DNA of 5,597 bases, taken from contig JAHFHB010000140.1 of the NCBI GenBank assembly GCA_023247135.1, forward strand, positions 1-5,597, written 5' to 3'. Shown piece by piece: positions 1-5,440 of the stretch (position 1 is the first letter of the stretch; each line of letters begins with the position of its first letter). The translations under genes and the position numbers were made by a program. Below the pieces are notes generated by a model. The model was not told the DNA's origin and ran no database searches. It worked only from the letters and a program-made list of their open reading frames with translations. The DNA comes from Candidatus Omnitrophota bacterium (GTDB taxonomy: Bacteria > Omnitrophota > Omnitrophia > Omnitrophales > Aquincolibacteriaceae).

Positions 1-1
1 C

Positions 2-298
2 TTTGAAACGGCGCAGATCGTGGCGGCTGAATTACAGGTGCCTGACTTGCAAAAGGTTCAGGATATTCAGCCGGAGAACCCTGTCGAGGCTGTTTACAGC
101 CGTTTGAACGCGGCTGCTCAAAAAGGGGAAGGCTCGCTTTTCGTGGTCAGCCACATGCCTTTTTTACCGGCCCTTGCCGGCGCGCTTTTGGGCGGCCGTG
201 CGCTCGTGACGGACTTTGAAACAGCCTCCGTTCTTTTTCTCGAATACCAGGCCTCAGGCTGGACCCGGGGATGGTCTTTGCGCCCGCGCGATCTCTGA
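2..298 (+). CDS. SixA-type phosphohistidine phosphatase, C-terminal part (5'-truncated by window edge)
   Basis: Seen: an open frame runs from the first complete codon (position 2) to TGA at 296-298, so the gene starts outside the window. The first visible residues, FETAQIVAAEL, match the segment after the SPxxRAxQTA motif of SixA-like histidine phosphatases. VVSHMPFLPALAGALLGG, with its histidine codon at 152-154, matches the second conserved His block (usually V-G-H-N/M-P). The C-terminal WTRGWSLRP resembles the W-x-L-R-P ending of the family. Known: SixA enzymes remove phosphate from histidine on phosphorelay or phosphotransferase proteins in the cytoplasm, using a histidine phosphatase fold. 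The nucleophilic RHG motif should lie upstream and cannot be checked. One small oddity is Ser in place of the usual Gly before the second His. A GTG at position 20 is an internal codon, not the start. The family call is fairly secure; the exact substrate is not. Confidence 0.82.
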   Translation, partial: FETAQIVAAELQVPDLQKVQDIQPENPVEAVYSRLNAAAQKGEGSLFVVSHMPFLPALAGALLGGRALVTDFETASVLFLEYQASGWTRGWSLRPRDL

Positions 299-308
299 GG
301 ATGGCCGC

Positions 309-336
309 TTGCGAAGTCCCTAAATTCGGGTAGAAT
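309..336 (+). promoter_or_regulatory. Sigma70-like promoter for the fmdB-polyprenyl synthase-rsmI-purN operon
   Basis: TTGCGA (309-314) and TAGAAT (331-336) are separated by 16 bases in the 60-base gap between the SixA-like gene and the zinc ribbon gene. Transcription would begin near 343 and leave a very short leader carrying the strong Shine-Dalgarno GGAGGA at 349-354. The match is one or two bases off consensus in each box. It is inferred only, from motif and position. Confidence 0.5.
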
Positions 337-358
337 AGGGGCTTTCCCGGAGGAAAAC

Positions 359-637
359 ATGCCTACTTACGATTACGTCTGCGGCGCCTGCAAACACGAG
401 ATGGAAGCTTTTCACGCCATTACGGCGGCCCCGCTTAAAAAGTGCCCCCAATGCGGCAAATCTACCCTTAAACGGGTCATTGGGCGCGGCAGCGGCGTGC
501 TTTTCAAGGGAACCGGCTTTTATCAGACTGATTATCGCTCCAAAAACTACAGCGAGGGCGCCAGCAAAGACAAGGGCACAAGCGACAGTCCAGCCAAGGG
601 CAAAGGGGACTGCGGAAAAGGCGGCTGTGCGAAATGA
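359..637 (+). CDS. FmdB-type zinc ribbon protein
   Basis: Seen: 92 residues starting MPTYDYVCGACKHEME, the hallmark opening of the FmdB/CxxC-CxxC putative regulatory family. Two CxxC pairs (C8/C11 and C29/C32) would bind one zinc. They are followed by the conserved GVLFKGTGFYQTDYR stretch at 46-60. Residues 61-92 form a Lys/Gly/Ser-rich, probably disordered tail with two further cysteines (C85, C90), as is common in the family. The start is well supported by GGAGGA four bases upstream. Known: the family is named after a gene of a formamidase/amidase regulon. Its molecular role is poorly defined, and a regulatory function is assumed rather than shown. It is the first gene of a tight operon, and its TGA overlaps the next ATG (634-637), suggesting translational coupling. 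The family call is firm; the function is unknown. Confidence 0.9.
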   Translation: MPTYDYVCGACKHEMEAFHAITAAPLKKCPQCGKSTLKRVIGRGSGVLFKGTGFYQTDYRSKNYSEGASKDKGTSDSPAKGKGDCGKGGCAK

Positions 638-1632
638 GCCAAACCCTGACGCTCGAAGAAATCTACGCGCCGATTGAAAAACCGCTCCAGCAGGTTCCAG
701 ACGCCATTCTTAAAATTCTTTCGACGCCCAATGATTTAGCTTCCGATGTTATCCGCTATTTTTTTTCAGGCAAAGGCAAATTACTGAGACCGGCACTGAC
801 ACTTCTGGGAGCCGCGCTCAAACAGCCGCGGCTGGTTGAAAGTCAGAACGCCGCGTTGATCCGCCTGGCATCCTCCTACGAAATTTTTCATGCCGCGACT
901 CTGATTCACGACGACATCATCGACTCTGCTTATTTACGCCGCAATCTGCCCACGGTCAACGTGAAGTGGGGCGCGCAGACAGCCGTGCTGGTGGGCGACT
1001 ACCTGCATGACCGCGCGCTCGATGTGATTCACACTGAAGGCTCGCGCGAAGTTTTTTCGCTCTTTCTTAAAACCGCTGCTGAAGTCTGCGACGGAGAAAT
1101 TCACGAGCTCAGTCAGAAACAGAATTTCAATCTGACGGAAGAAGATTACTTTGAGATTGTGCGTAAAAAAACCGCCGTGCTTTTGGCCTGTGCGCTGGAA
1201 TCTGGCGCTCGTTTTGCAGGCGCGGAAGATCAGGAGGCGGCGGCGCTTTACCGCTACGGCCATTATTTCGGCATGGCGTTTCAAATCGTGGATGACTGCC
1301 TGGATTTTACCGGCAACGAGCACGAGTTTGGCAAAACGCTGGGCGCCGATCTCGAGGCCGGCGTGCTCACACTGCCGCTGATTCGCCTGCTTGAGATTTC
1401 AAGCGAGAGCGAGCGCAAAGACATTGTGGGTCTTTTTCAGGCCGGCGGAGAAGCCAGCAGGCTCCGCAGTCTGCTCGATAAAATCCGCGAGGCCAAAACG
1501 ATCGAATACGCATTTGGCAAAGCCCGCGAGTTGAATGCGCAGGCCCGCCGGGAACTTGAAAGTTTTCCGGCGTCGCCCGTAAAACAAAGCCTCGATAAAC
1601 TGCTCGATTACGTCCTCGAGCGCAATAAGTAG
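634..1632 (+). CDS. Trans-polyprenyl diphosphate synthase (IspB/HepT-like)
   Basis: Seen: 332 residues, normal for long-chain E-polyprenyl synthases. The GKGKLLRP motif (46-53) binds isopentenyl diphosphate. The first aspartate-rich motif is DDIID (93-97) and the second is DDCLD (220-224). VGDYLHDRA (120-128) and KKT (178-180) fit the expected conserved blocks. Known: these enzymes join isopentenyl diphosphate units onto an allylic primer with Mg2+ bound to the two Asp motifs, making side chains for menaquinone or ubiquinone. Small residues (A88, T89) lie at the positions before the first motif that limit chain length, which favours a long product (inference, about C30-C40). The exact length cannot be read from sequence. 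In the GDYL block, HDRA replaces the more usual FARA/F. ATG overlaps the preceding stop as ATGA; a weak GGCGG lies upstream. The gene lies 12 bases before rsmI. Confidence 0.93.
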   Translation: MSQTLTLEEIYAPIEKPLQQVPDAILKILSTPNDLASDVIRYFFSGKGKLLRPALTLLGAALKQPRLVESQNAALIRLASSYEIFHAATLIHDDIIDSAYLRRNLPTVNVKWGAQTAVLVGDYLHDRALDVIHTEGSREVFSLFLKTAAEVCDGEIHELSQKQNFNLTEEDYFEIVRKKTAVLLACALESGARFAGAEDQEAAALYRYGHYFGMAFQIVDDCLDFTGNEHEFGKTLGADLEAGVLTLPLIRLLEISSESERKDIVGLFQAGGEASRLRSLLDKIREAKTIEYAFGKARELNAQARRELESFPASPVKQSLDKLLDYVLERNK

Positions 1633-1644
1633 CCGCCCGGGCGC

Positions 1645-2328
1645 ATGCTCTACCTTGTCGCCACTCCGATCGGAAATTTAAAAGACATTACGTTGCGGGC
1701 GCTTGAAGTTCTCAAGACGGCCGACCTGATTGCCTGCGAAGATACGCGCCACACCGGCCGCCTGCTGGAGCGCTACGAAATCAAAAAACCACTGGTGAGT
1801 TTTCACGACCACAGCGGGTCCGGCCGCGTGCAGGAACTTGCCGCTAAACTTGAGCAGGGCACGGTCATTGCGCTTGTAAGCGATGCAGGCACTCCGCTTT
1901 TATCCGACCCCGGTTTTCCGCTCGTGCGTGAAGCACTGCGACGGGGCATCCGGGTCGAGTCTCTGCCTGGCCCTTCGGCGTGTTTGGCGGCGCTTCTGGT
2001 TTCGGGCCTGCCGGCCAATCAGTTCAGTTTTTTTGGTTTTTTAGCGCCCAAAAGTTCACAGCGCAAAAAAAATTTTACGCAGGTTCGTGAGCGTGAAGAC
2101 ACGCTGGTTTATTATGAATCGCCCTTTCGCGTGTTGAAGTTTTTGGAAGAAGCGCTGGAAGTGCTGGGGGACCGCGAAGCGGCGGTGGCGCGCGAACTCA
2201 CAAAAAAATTCGAGGAAGTGGCGCGCGGCCGCTTGAGCCAGCTGGTAGAGAAATTCAAAAGGCAAACCCCGCGCGGAGAATTTGTCATCGTGATCGCGGG
2301 TTTTGAACAAAAGAGTGTGCTCTCATGA
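1645..2328 (+). CDS. rsmI: 16S rRNA (cytidine-1402 2'-O)-methyltransferase RsmI
   Basis: Seen: the protein starts MLYLVATPIGNLKDITLRAL, the family signature. It continues with CEDTRHT (31-37), VSDAGTPLLSDPG (78-90), LPGPSA (107-112), YYESPFR (156-162), ARELTKKFEE (182-191) and RGEFVIVIAG (210-219), in the usual order. Known: RsmI uses S-adenosylmethionine to 2'-O-methylate C1402 in the decoding centre of 16S rRNA. With RsmH it makes m4Cm1402, which tunes P-site decoding. At 227 residues it is shorter than the E. coli type (about 286) and ends soon after the catalytic domain, so the C-terminal extension is absent; short forms are known. The start is forced: the previous gene's TAG (1630-1632) is in the same frame and ATG 1645 is the first start after it. 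Only a weak GGG precedes it. Its stop overlaps the purN start. Confidence 0.95.
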   Translation: MLYLVATPIGNLKDITLRALEVLKTADLIACEDTRHTGRLLERYEIKKPLVSFHDHSGSGRVQELAAKLEQGTVIALVSDAGTPLLSDPGFPLVREALRRGIRVESLPGPSACLAALLVSGLPANQFSFFGFLAPKSSQRKKNFTQVREREDTLVYYESPFRVLKFLEEALEVLGDREAAVARELTKKFEEVARGRLSQLVEKFKRQTPRGEFVIVIAGFEQKSVLS

Positions 2329-2900
2329 CAAAAGTTGTGATTTTTGTTTCCGGCAGCGGAACGAACATGGAGAACCTGATCAGGAAAATGCAGGCGGGCG
2401 CCGTGCCTGCTCAAGCGGCGCTTGTGCTCAGCGACAAACCGGGTGTAGCGGCGCTTGAAAAAGCCGCCGGACTTGGCGTTAAAACGGCCGTCATCGACCG
2501 CAAGCAGTATGCCGATAAACCCGTGTTCGAGTGCGCGATCATGCGGGCCGTGGATAGCGAAAAACCCGACTTCATTTTGCTTGCCGGCTTCATGCGCATT
2601 TTAAGCCCCGAATTTGTACAAAAATATTCAGACCGTATCCTCAATATTCACCCGTCGTATTTGCCAGCCTTTCCAGGAGCCCATGCGATCCGCGATGCCT
2701 GGGAAGCCAAAGTGCCTGAAACCGGCGTGACCGTGCATTTTGTCGCGCCCGAGGTGGATGCCGGGCCGGTGATTTTACAGCGCAAGGTTCCTGTGCTAGC
2801 CGGTGATACGCTTGAAACTCTCGAGAAGCGCGTGCATGCGCTTGAGTACGAAATTTACCCCGAGGCCCTTAATCTGGTCATCGCAGGCAAGAAATCATAA
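2325..2900 (+). CDS. purN: Phosphoribosylglycinamide formyltransferase PurN
   Basis: Seen: 191 residues, a normal length. The N-terminal VSGSGTN loop (8-14) binds the phosphoribosyl phosphate. GFMRILS (88-94) contributes to the folate pocket. The catalytic triad is visible: N107 and H109 in NIHPSYLPAFPG (107-118), and D145 in VDAGPVI (144-150). Known: PurN transfers the formyl group of 10-formyltetrahydrofolate to GAR, giving FGAR, the third step of de novo purine synthesis in the cytoplasm. ATG overlaps the rsmI TGA (2325-2328). The upstream Shine-Dalgarno is weak, so translation probably depends on coupling. It is the last gene of the operon; no other purine gene is in the window. Nothing is missing from the active site. 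Confidence 0.96.
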   Translation: MTKVVIFVSGSGTNMENLIRKMQAGAVPAQAALVLSDKPGVAALEKAAGLGVKTAVIDRKQYADKPVFECAIMRAVDSEKPDFILLAGFMRILSPEFVQKYSDRILNIHPSYLPAFPGAHAIRDAWEAKVPETGVTVHFVAPEVDAGPVILQRKVPVLAGDTLETLEKRVHALEYEIYPEALNLVIAGKKS

Positions 2901-2909
2901 TTTGAGAAA

Positions 2910-2966
2910 GAGAAGGTGCCAGGTACCCTCGCCGGGAAGGGGCGCGAGGGTACCTGGCACCTTCTC
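2910..2966. repeat. Perfect 23-bp inverted repeat with 11-base spacer (REP-like palindrome)
   Basis: The left arm 2910-2932 is an exact reverse complement of 2944-2966, with spacer 2933-2943. The arms begin GAGAAGGTGCCAGGTACC and end in the matching GGTACCTGGCACCTTCTC. It lies ten bases after the purN stop and just before the eno promoter. The hairpin would be very stable and could stop transcription or protect the purN mRNA 3' end. No T tract follows, so it is not a standard intrinsic terminator. The GGTGCC/GGCACC core resembles dispersed REP-like palindromes that I recall between genes in many bacteria. That link is from memory and not checked here. Confidence 0.85.
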
Positions 2967-2987
2967 CGGATCGCCCCGCCTCTCTTC

Positions 2988-3016
2988 TGGACAAAGCCCC
3001 CGTCCTTTTTTATAAT
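2988..3016 (+). promoter_or_regulatory. Near-consensus sigma70 promoter for eno-ftsB
   Basis: TGGACA (2988-2993) and a perfect TATAAT (3011-3016) are 17 bases apart, the ideal spacing. Transcription should begin near 3023, giving a leader of roughly 79 bases. The leader can form a small hairpin (GCGCC 3028-3032 with GGCGC 3039-3043), but no known riboswitch is recognised. The quality of the boxes fits a highly expressed glycolytic gene. Confidence 0.72.
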
Positions 3017-3101
3017 CAACCCCTCTTGCGCCTTTCAGGGCGCCGAGAACCTGTTTTTATTCTCAAACCACGCTGTCAAGCGAGCAGTGAAAGGAAGTAC
3101 T

Positions 3102-4424
3102 ATGAATCCGTTCAAGATCAAGTCAATCAAGGGCCGTGAAATTCTCGATTCCCGCGGCAACCCCACGGTGGAAGTCGATGTGCTTTTAGAAGGCGATGCC
3201 CTGGGGCGGGCTGCGGTTCCAAGCGGCGCTTCCACGGGTGAGCACGAAGCCGTTGAACTTCGCGACGGCGACAAAAAACGCTATCTCGGCAAGGGCGTAC
3301 TCAAGGCGGTGGCAAATGTCAACGGCGCCATTCAGAAAGCCCTTGTCGGCAAAGATGCCAGCGACCAGCGTGCGATCGACGACCTTCTTTTAAAACTCGA
3401 CGGTACGCCGACCAAATCCAAACTAGGAGCCAATGCGCTTTTGGGCGTTTCACTTGCCAATGCCCGCGCCGTGGCTAATGCCGACGGCCTGGAACTTTAC
3501 GAATACCTTGGCGGCGACGAAGCCGTGCTTTTGCCCGTGCCGATGATGAACATCATCAACGGCGGCGTGCATGCGGATAACAATGTGGACTTGCAGGAGT
3601 TCATGATCATGCCTTTCGGCGCCGAACGTTTTTCGGAGGCTCTGCGTATGGGCGCTGAGGTGTTTCACCACCTCAAGAAAATCCTGCACGCGCGTGGTCT
3701 GGCCACTTCAGTTGGCGATGAAGGCGGTTTTGCGCCCAACCTGAAATCGAATGAAGAGGCGATCGAAGTCATTCTCGAGGCAATCACCAAGGCCGGTTAC
3801 AAAGCGGGAGATCAAATCAAGATTGCGCTGGATGCCGCCAGCGCCAGTTTCTACGGTAAAGATAAAACCGGCGCCAACCCCAACCCTGGCAAATACGTGC
3901 TCAAGGCCGAGGCCCAACAGGTCAAGACGCCTGAAGAAATGGTGGAGTTCTACGCGGCTCTTTGTGACAAGTATCCGATTTTTTCCATCGAAGACGGCGT
4001 GGATGAAAACGATTGGGCAGGCTGGAAACTTTTGACCGACAAGCTCGGCAAAAAAGTTCAGCTTGTGGGCGATGACCTTTTTGTCACCAACACCAAGCGT
4101 CTCGAGCGCGGCATTAAAGAAGGCGTGGCCAACTCCATTTTGATCAAGGTCAACCAGATCGGCACGCTTTCAGAAACGATCGATGCCGTAAAAATGGCCC
4201 ATGCCCATAATTACACCGCGGTGATGAGCCATCGCAGCGGCGAAACCGAAGACACCACGATTGCCGACCTGGCTGTGGCGCTTGCCACCGGCCAGATCAA
4301 AACCGGCTCAGCTTCCCGTTCTGACCGCATTGCCAAATACAATCAGCTTCTGCGCATCGAAGAGCGCCTGGGCTCCAGAGCCGTGTATGCCGGCTCCCAG
4401 CTTCTGGCTGCGGCGCGTGCATGA
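3102..4424 (+). CDS. eno: Enolase (phosphopyruvate hydratase)
   Basis: Seen: 440 residues from ATG 3102, preceded by AAGGA (3091-3095). The frame stays open upstream to about 2916, but that part crosses the inverted repeat and the promoter and is not enolase-like. The N-terminus IKGREILDSRGNPTVEVDV is typical. Active-site blocks are present: SGASTGEHEA (41-50), QEF (E166), GDEGGFAPN (E207), ALD (D244), SIEDG (E297), VGDDLFVTN (D324/D325), LIKVNQIGT (K349), SHRSGETED (376-384) and KTGSASRSDR (K400). Known: enolase is the cytoplasmic Mg2+ enzyme interconverting 2-phosphoglycerate and phosphoenolpyruvate. Oddities: after D244 the usual SEFY is SASFY-like, with Ser where Glu is common. A GKDKTGANPNPGK insertion (252-264) makes it about ten residues longer than usual. 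Its stop overlaps the ftsB-like start (ATGA, 4421-4424). Confidence 0.97.
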   Translation: MNPFKIKSIKGREILDSRGNPTVEVDVLLEGDALGRAAVPSGASTGEHEAVELRDGDKKRYLGKGVLKAVANVNGAIQKALVGKDASDQRAIDDLLLKLDGTPTKSKLGANALLGVSLANARAVANADGLELYEYLGGDEAVLLPVPMMNIINGGVHADNNVDLQEFMIMPFGAERFSEALRMGAEVFHHLKKILHARGLATSVGDEGGFAPNLKSNEEAIEVILEAITKAGYKAGDQIKIALDAASASFYGKDKTGANPNPGKYVLKAEAQQVKTPEEMVEFYAALCDKYPIFSIEDGVDENDWAGWKLLTDKLGKKVQLVGDDLFVTNTKRLERGIKEGVANSILIKVNQIGTLSETIDAVKMAHAHNYTAVMSHRSGETEDTTIADLAVALATGQIKTGSASRSDRIAKYNQLLRIEERLGSRAVYAGSQLLAAARA

Positions 4425-4831
4425 GAAAACCGCTGATTTTTTTCCTGCTGCTTTTTGCAGCCGCGATTATTTTTCTCTGGGTGTATTTCCCGGTGATTTC
4501 AAAATACCGTGAGCTCAAACAGCAGCAGGATAAAGTTGAGCACGAGATCAAAGACCTTGATGCCCGCATCGAAGCTTTGGTCGAAGAGCGCCGTCTTTTG
4601 CAGGAAGATCACAACTACCTCGAAAAAGTTATTCGCGAAGAACTCGGTTTGGTCAAGCCGGGGGAAATCATTTACAAAATGATCCCCGACACAACCGTGC
4701 CCGCTAGACCCGCATCCGGCAAGGCTCCAGCGGCGGCCCCTGCCGCGGCCTCAAAGCCCGAAGTTCCTGCCCAAAAAACTGTGGTCATAGCCCCCAAACC
4801 CGCGCCGAAGCACGCTGCCAGCGCCCATTAA
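4421..4831 (+). CDS. FtsB/DivIC-family septum formation protein
   Basis: Seen: 136 residues with a single membrane segment (about 4-23, IFFLLLFAAAIIFLWVYF) after a short MRKP cytoplasmic tip. A charged coiled coil follows (about 28-64), then the family motif YLEKVIREELGLVKPGEIIYK (67-86). Residues 92-136 are an Ala/Pro/Lys-rich, low-complexity, periplasmic tail. Known: FtsB/DivIC are bitopic divisome proteins that pair with FtsL through the coiled coil and bind FtsQ/DivIB, helping to activate septal peptidoglycan synthesis. Placement directly after eno is a widespread bacterial arrangement and supports the call. Its ATG overlaps the eno TGA and there is no clear Shine-Dalgarno, so it is probably translationally coupled. 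The Ala/Pro tail makes it longer than the E. coli protein (about 103 residues). I cannot decide between the FtsB and DivIC names. Confidence 0.88.
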   Translation: MRKPLIFFLLLFAAAIIFLWVYFPVISKYRELKQQQDKVEHEIKDLDARIEALVEERRLLQEDHNYLEKVIREELGLVKPGEIIYKMIPDTTVPARPASGKAPAAAPAAASKPEVPAQKTVVIAPKPAPKHAASAH

Positions 4832-4835
4832 GGCG

Positions 4836-4864
4836 TTGCTTTTTAGGCCCTGAAGGCCTATAAT
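4836..4864 (+). promoter_or_regulatory. Sigma70-like promoter for the initiator tRNA unit
   Basis: TTGCTT (4836-4841), 17 bases, then TATAAT (4859-4864), starting four bases after the ftsB-like stop. Transcription would begin near 4871, about 200 bases before the mature tRNA, so the primary transcript carries both 60-base repeats. A palindrome, TAGGCC (4844-4849) and GGCCTA (4855-4860), fills the spacer and runs into the -10 box. It may be an operator or chance. No better promoter is seen nearer the tRNA. Confidence 0.6.
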
Positions 4865-4949
4865 GACCCCCTCTTCCCAAAGGATCTCAATCATTTCTGT
4901 GATTTAATGGGGTAGGGGTGTTTGTGGTTATTCCATAAGCATGTTTGAG

Positions 4950-5083
4950 TTTTCGTCGCGGGGCAGACGTTAGACGCAGTCCCGCGATACCGTGAGAAAG
5001 ATCAGTAGTTTTTCGTCGCGGGGCAGACGTTAGACGCAGTCCCGCGATACCGTGAGAAAGATCAGTAGTTTTTCGTCGCGGGG
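4950..5083 (+). repeat. Two exact 60-bp tandem repeats plus a 14-base partial copy that forms the tRNA 5' end
   Basis: 4950-5009 and 5010-5069 are identical. 5070-5083 repeats the first 14 bases (TTTTCGTCGCGGGG) and then changes into tRNA sequence; the last seven bases are tRNA positions 1-7. Each full unit can fold CGCGGGG (4957-4963; 5017-5023) with TCCCGCG (4980-4986; 5040-5046), a seven-pair stem including one G-U, around a 16-base loop. The unit then continues ATACCGTGAGAAAG, which resembles the bases around the tRNA 3' end (TACCATAGAAA at 5380-5390). The units are probably transcribed as the tRNA leader. They may be collapsed copies of the tRNA gene ends (inference). Confidence 0.93.
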
Positions 5084-5384
5084 TGGAGCAGCTCGGTAGC
5101 TCGTTGGGCTCAATTCAAAGTGGGCTGTTCAGTCAGTAATGATTGAACGAAACCTGTCAAACTCGGTGAAGCCTTCGATTCATGAAGTCGGTGGTAATAC
5201 CGAGCCAAGCCCGCCAGAAACCTGGCGGGAAGGTGTAGAGACTAGATGGCAGGCACCCGACTCCGAAAGGAAGGGTGAAGGTATAGTCCAGACTACAAAT
5301 CTGCGATAAAATCGCAGAGCAGCGAAAGCTGTAGTAGGATGCATAACCCAAAGGTCTCAGGTTCAAATCCTGACCCCGCTACCA
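5077..5384 (+). tRNA. Initiator tRNA-Met (CAU), split by a group I intron; exons 5077-5110 and 5342-5384
   Basis: Joining the exons gives a 77-nt tRNA with encoded CCA (5382-5384). The acceptor stem is CGCGGGG/CCCCGCT. The D arm is GAGC/GCTC, the anticodon stem TTGGG/CCCAA with loop CTCATAA, the variable loop AGGTC, and the T arm TCAGG/CCTGA with loop TTCAAAT. Initiator features are all present: an unpaired 1-72 position (C-U), three G-C pairs at the end of the anticodon stem (29-31/39-41), and A11-U24 in the D stem. Known: this tRNA carries formyl-methionine to the ribosomal P site at start codons. Without removal of the 231-nt intron the anticodon loop is destroyed, so function requires splicing. 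The gene has its own distant promoter upstream and an intrinsic terminator directly downstream. No other tRNA gene is in the window. Confidence 0.95.
5111..5341 (+). ncRNA. Group I self-splicing intron (IC3-like) in initiator tRNA
   Basis: The 231-nt insertion follows a U (5110) and ends in G (5341), as group I introns do. Pairings traced by hand: P1 exon GGCT (5107-5110) plus CA with TGGGCT (5121-5126), U-G at the splice site; P2 5127-5135/5140-5148 with a GTAA loop; P3 CCTGTC (5153-5158)/GGCAGG (5248-5253); P4 CTCGGT (5162-5167)/ACCGAG (5199-5204); P5 5171-5173/5193-5195; P6a 5210-5217/5222-5229; P7 GACTA (5240-5244)/TAGTC (5284-5288); P8 CACCC (5254-5258)/GGGTG (5273-5277); P9 ACTACA (5292-5297)/TGTAGT (5330-5335), enclosing CTGCGAT/ATCGCAG. 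Core segments such as GAAGGTGTAGAGACTAGA and GGTATAGTCCAG closely match, from memory, the Azoarcus tRNA-Ile IC3 intron. There is no endonuclease ORF. Splicing in the test tube is expected but not shown. Confidence 0.93.
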
Positions 5385-5387
5385 TAG

Positions 5388-5421
5388 AAACCGTCAGGGC
5401 CTTGTGCCCTGGCGGTTTTTT
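5388..5421 (+). terminator. Intrinsic terminator of the initiator tRNA
   Basis: AAACCGTCAGGGC (5388-5400) pairs with GCCCTGGCGGTTT (5406-5418): 13 pairs including one G-U, around the loop CTTGT. A six-T run starts at 5416. It begins four bases after the CCA end, so it closes the tRNA transcript. Confidence 0.93.
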
Positions 5422-5440
5422 ATTGTCTGAAGTCAGAGCA

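Noticed and set aside
20..298. Complete 92-residue gene starting at GTG 20.
   Set aside because: The frame is open to the window edge, and residues before the GTG (FETAQI) already match the SixA family, so this is an internal codon of a longer gene.
2910..2966. Intrinsic terminator for purN.
   Set aside because: The hairpin is strong but is followed by CGGATCGCC, not a T run, so it was listed as a repeat.
2916..3101. Upstream in-frame extension of enolase giving a 502-residue protein.
   Set aside because: The extension translates the inverted repeat, the promoter and the leader. The family N-terminus begins at ATG 3102, which has a good Shine-Dalgarno.
4969..5035. GTTAGAC in each 60-bp repeat resembles the right-hand core box of integron attC sites (GTTRRRY).
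   Set aside because: No matching left-hand box (RYYYAAC) lies upstream, there are no cassette ORFs between copies and no integrase. The identical 60-bp units and the tRNA link explain the recurrence better.
4950..5083. Possible CRISPR array from the regularly spaced repeats.
   Set aside because: The repeats are directly abutting with no unique spacers, and there are only two full copies.
5157..5366. Minus-strand 69-residue open frame across the intron.
   Set aside because: It lies over the ribozyme core and tRNA exon 2, whose RNA structure explains the sequence. It has no recognisable protein motif and is not a homing endonuclease.
5077..5384. Elongator tRNA-Met or tRNA-Ile (CAU), both of which share the anticodon.
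   Set aside because: The unpaired 1-72 position, A11-U24 and three consecutive G-C pairs at the anticodon loop are initiator features. The whole body also matches the bacterial initiator pattern.
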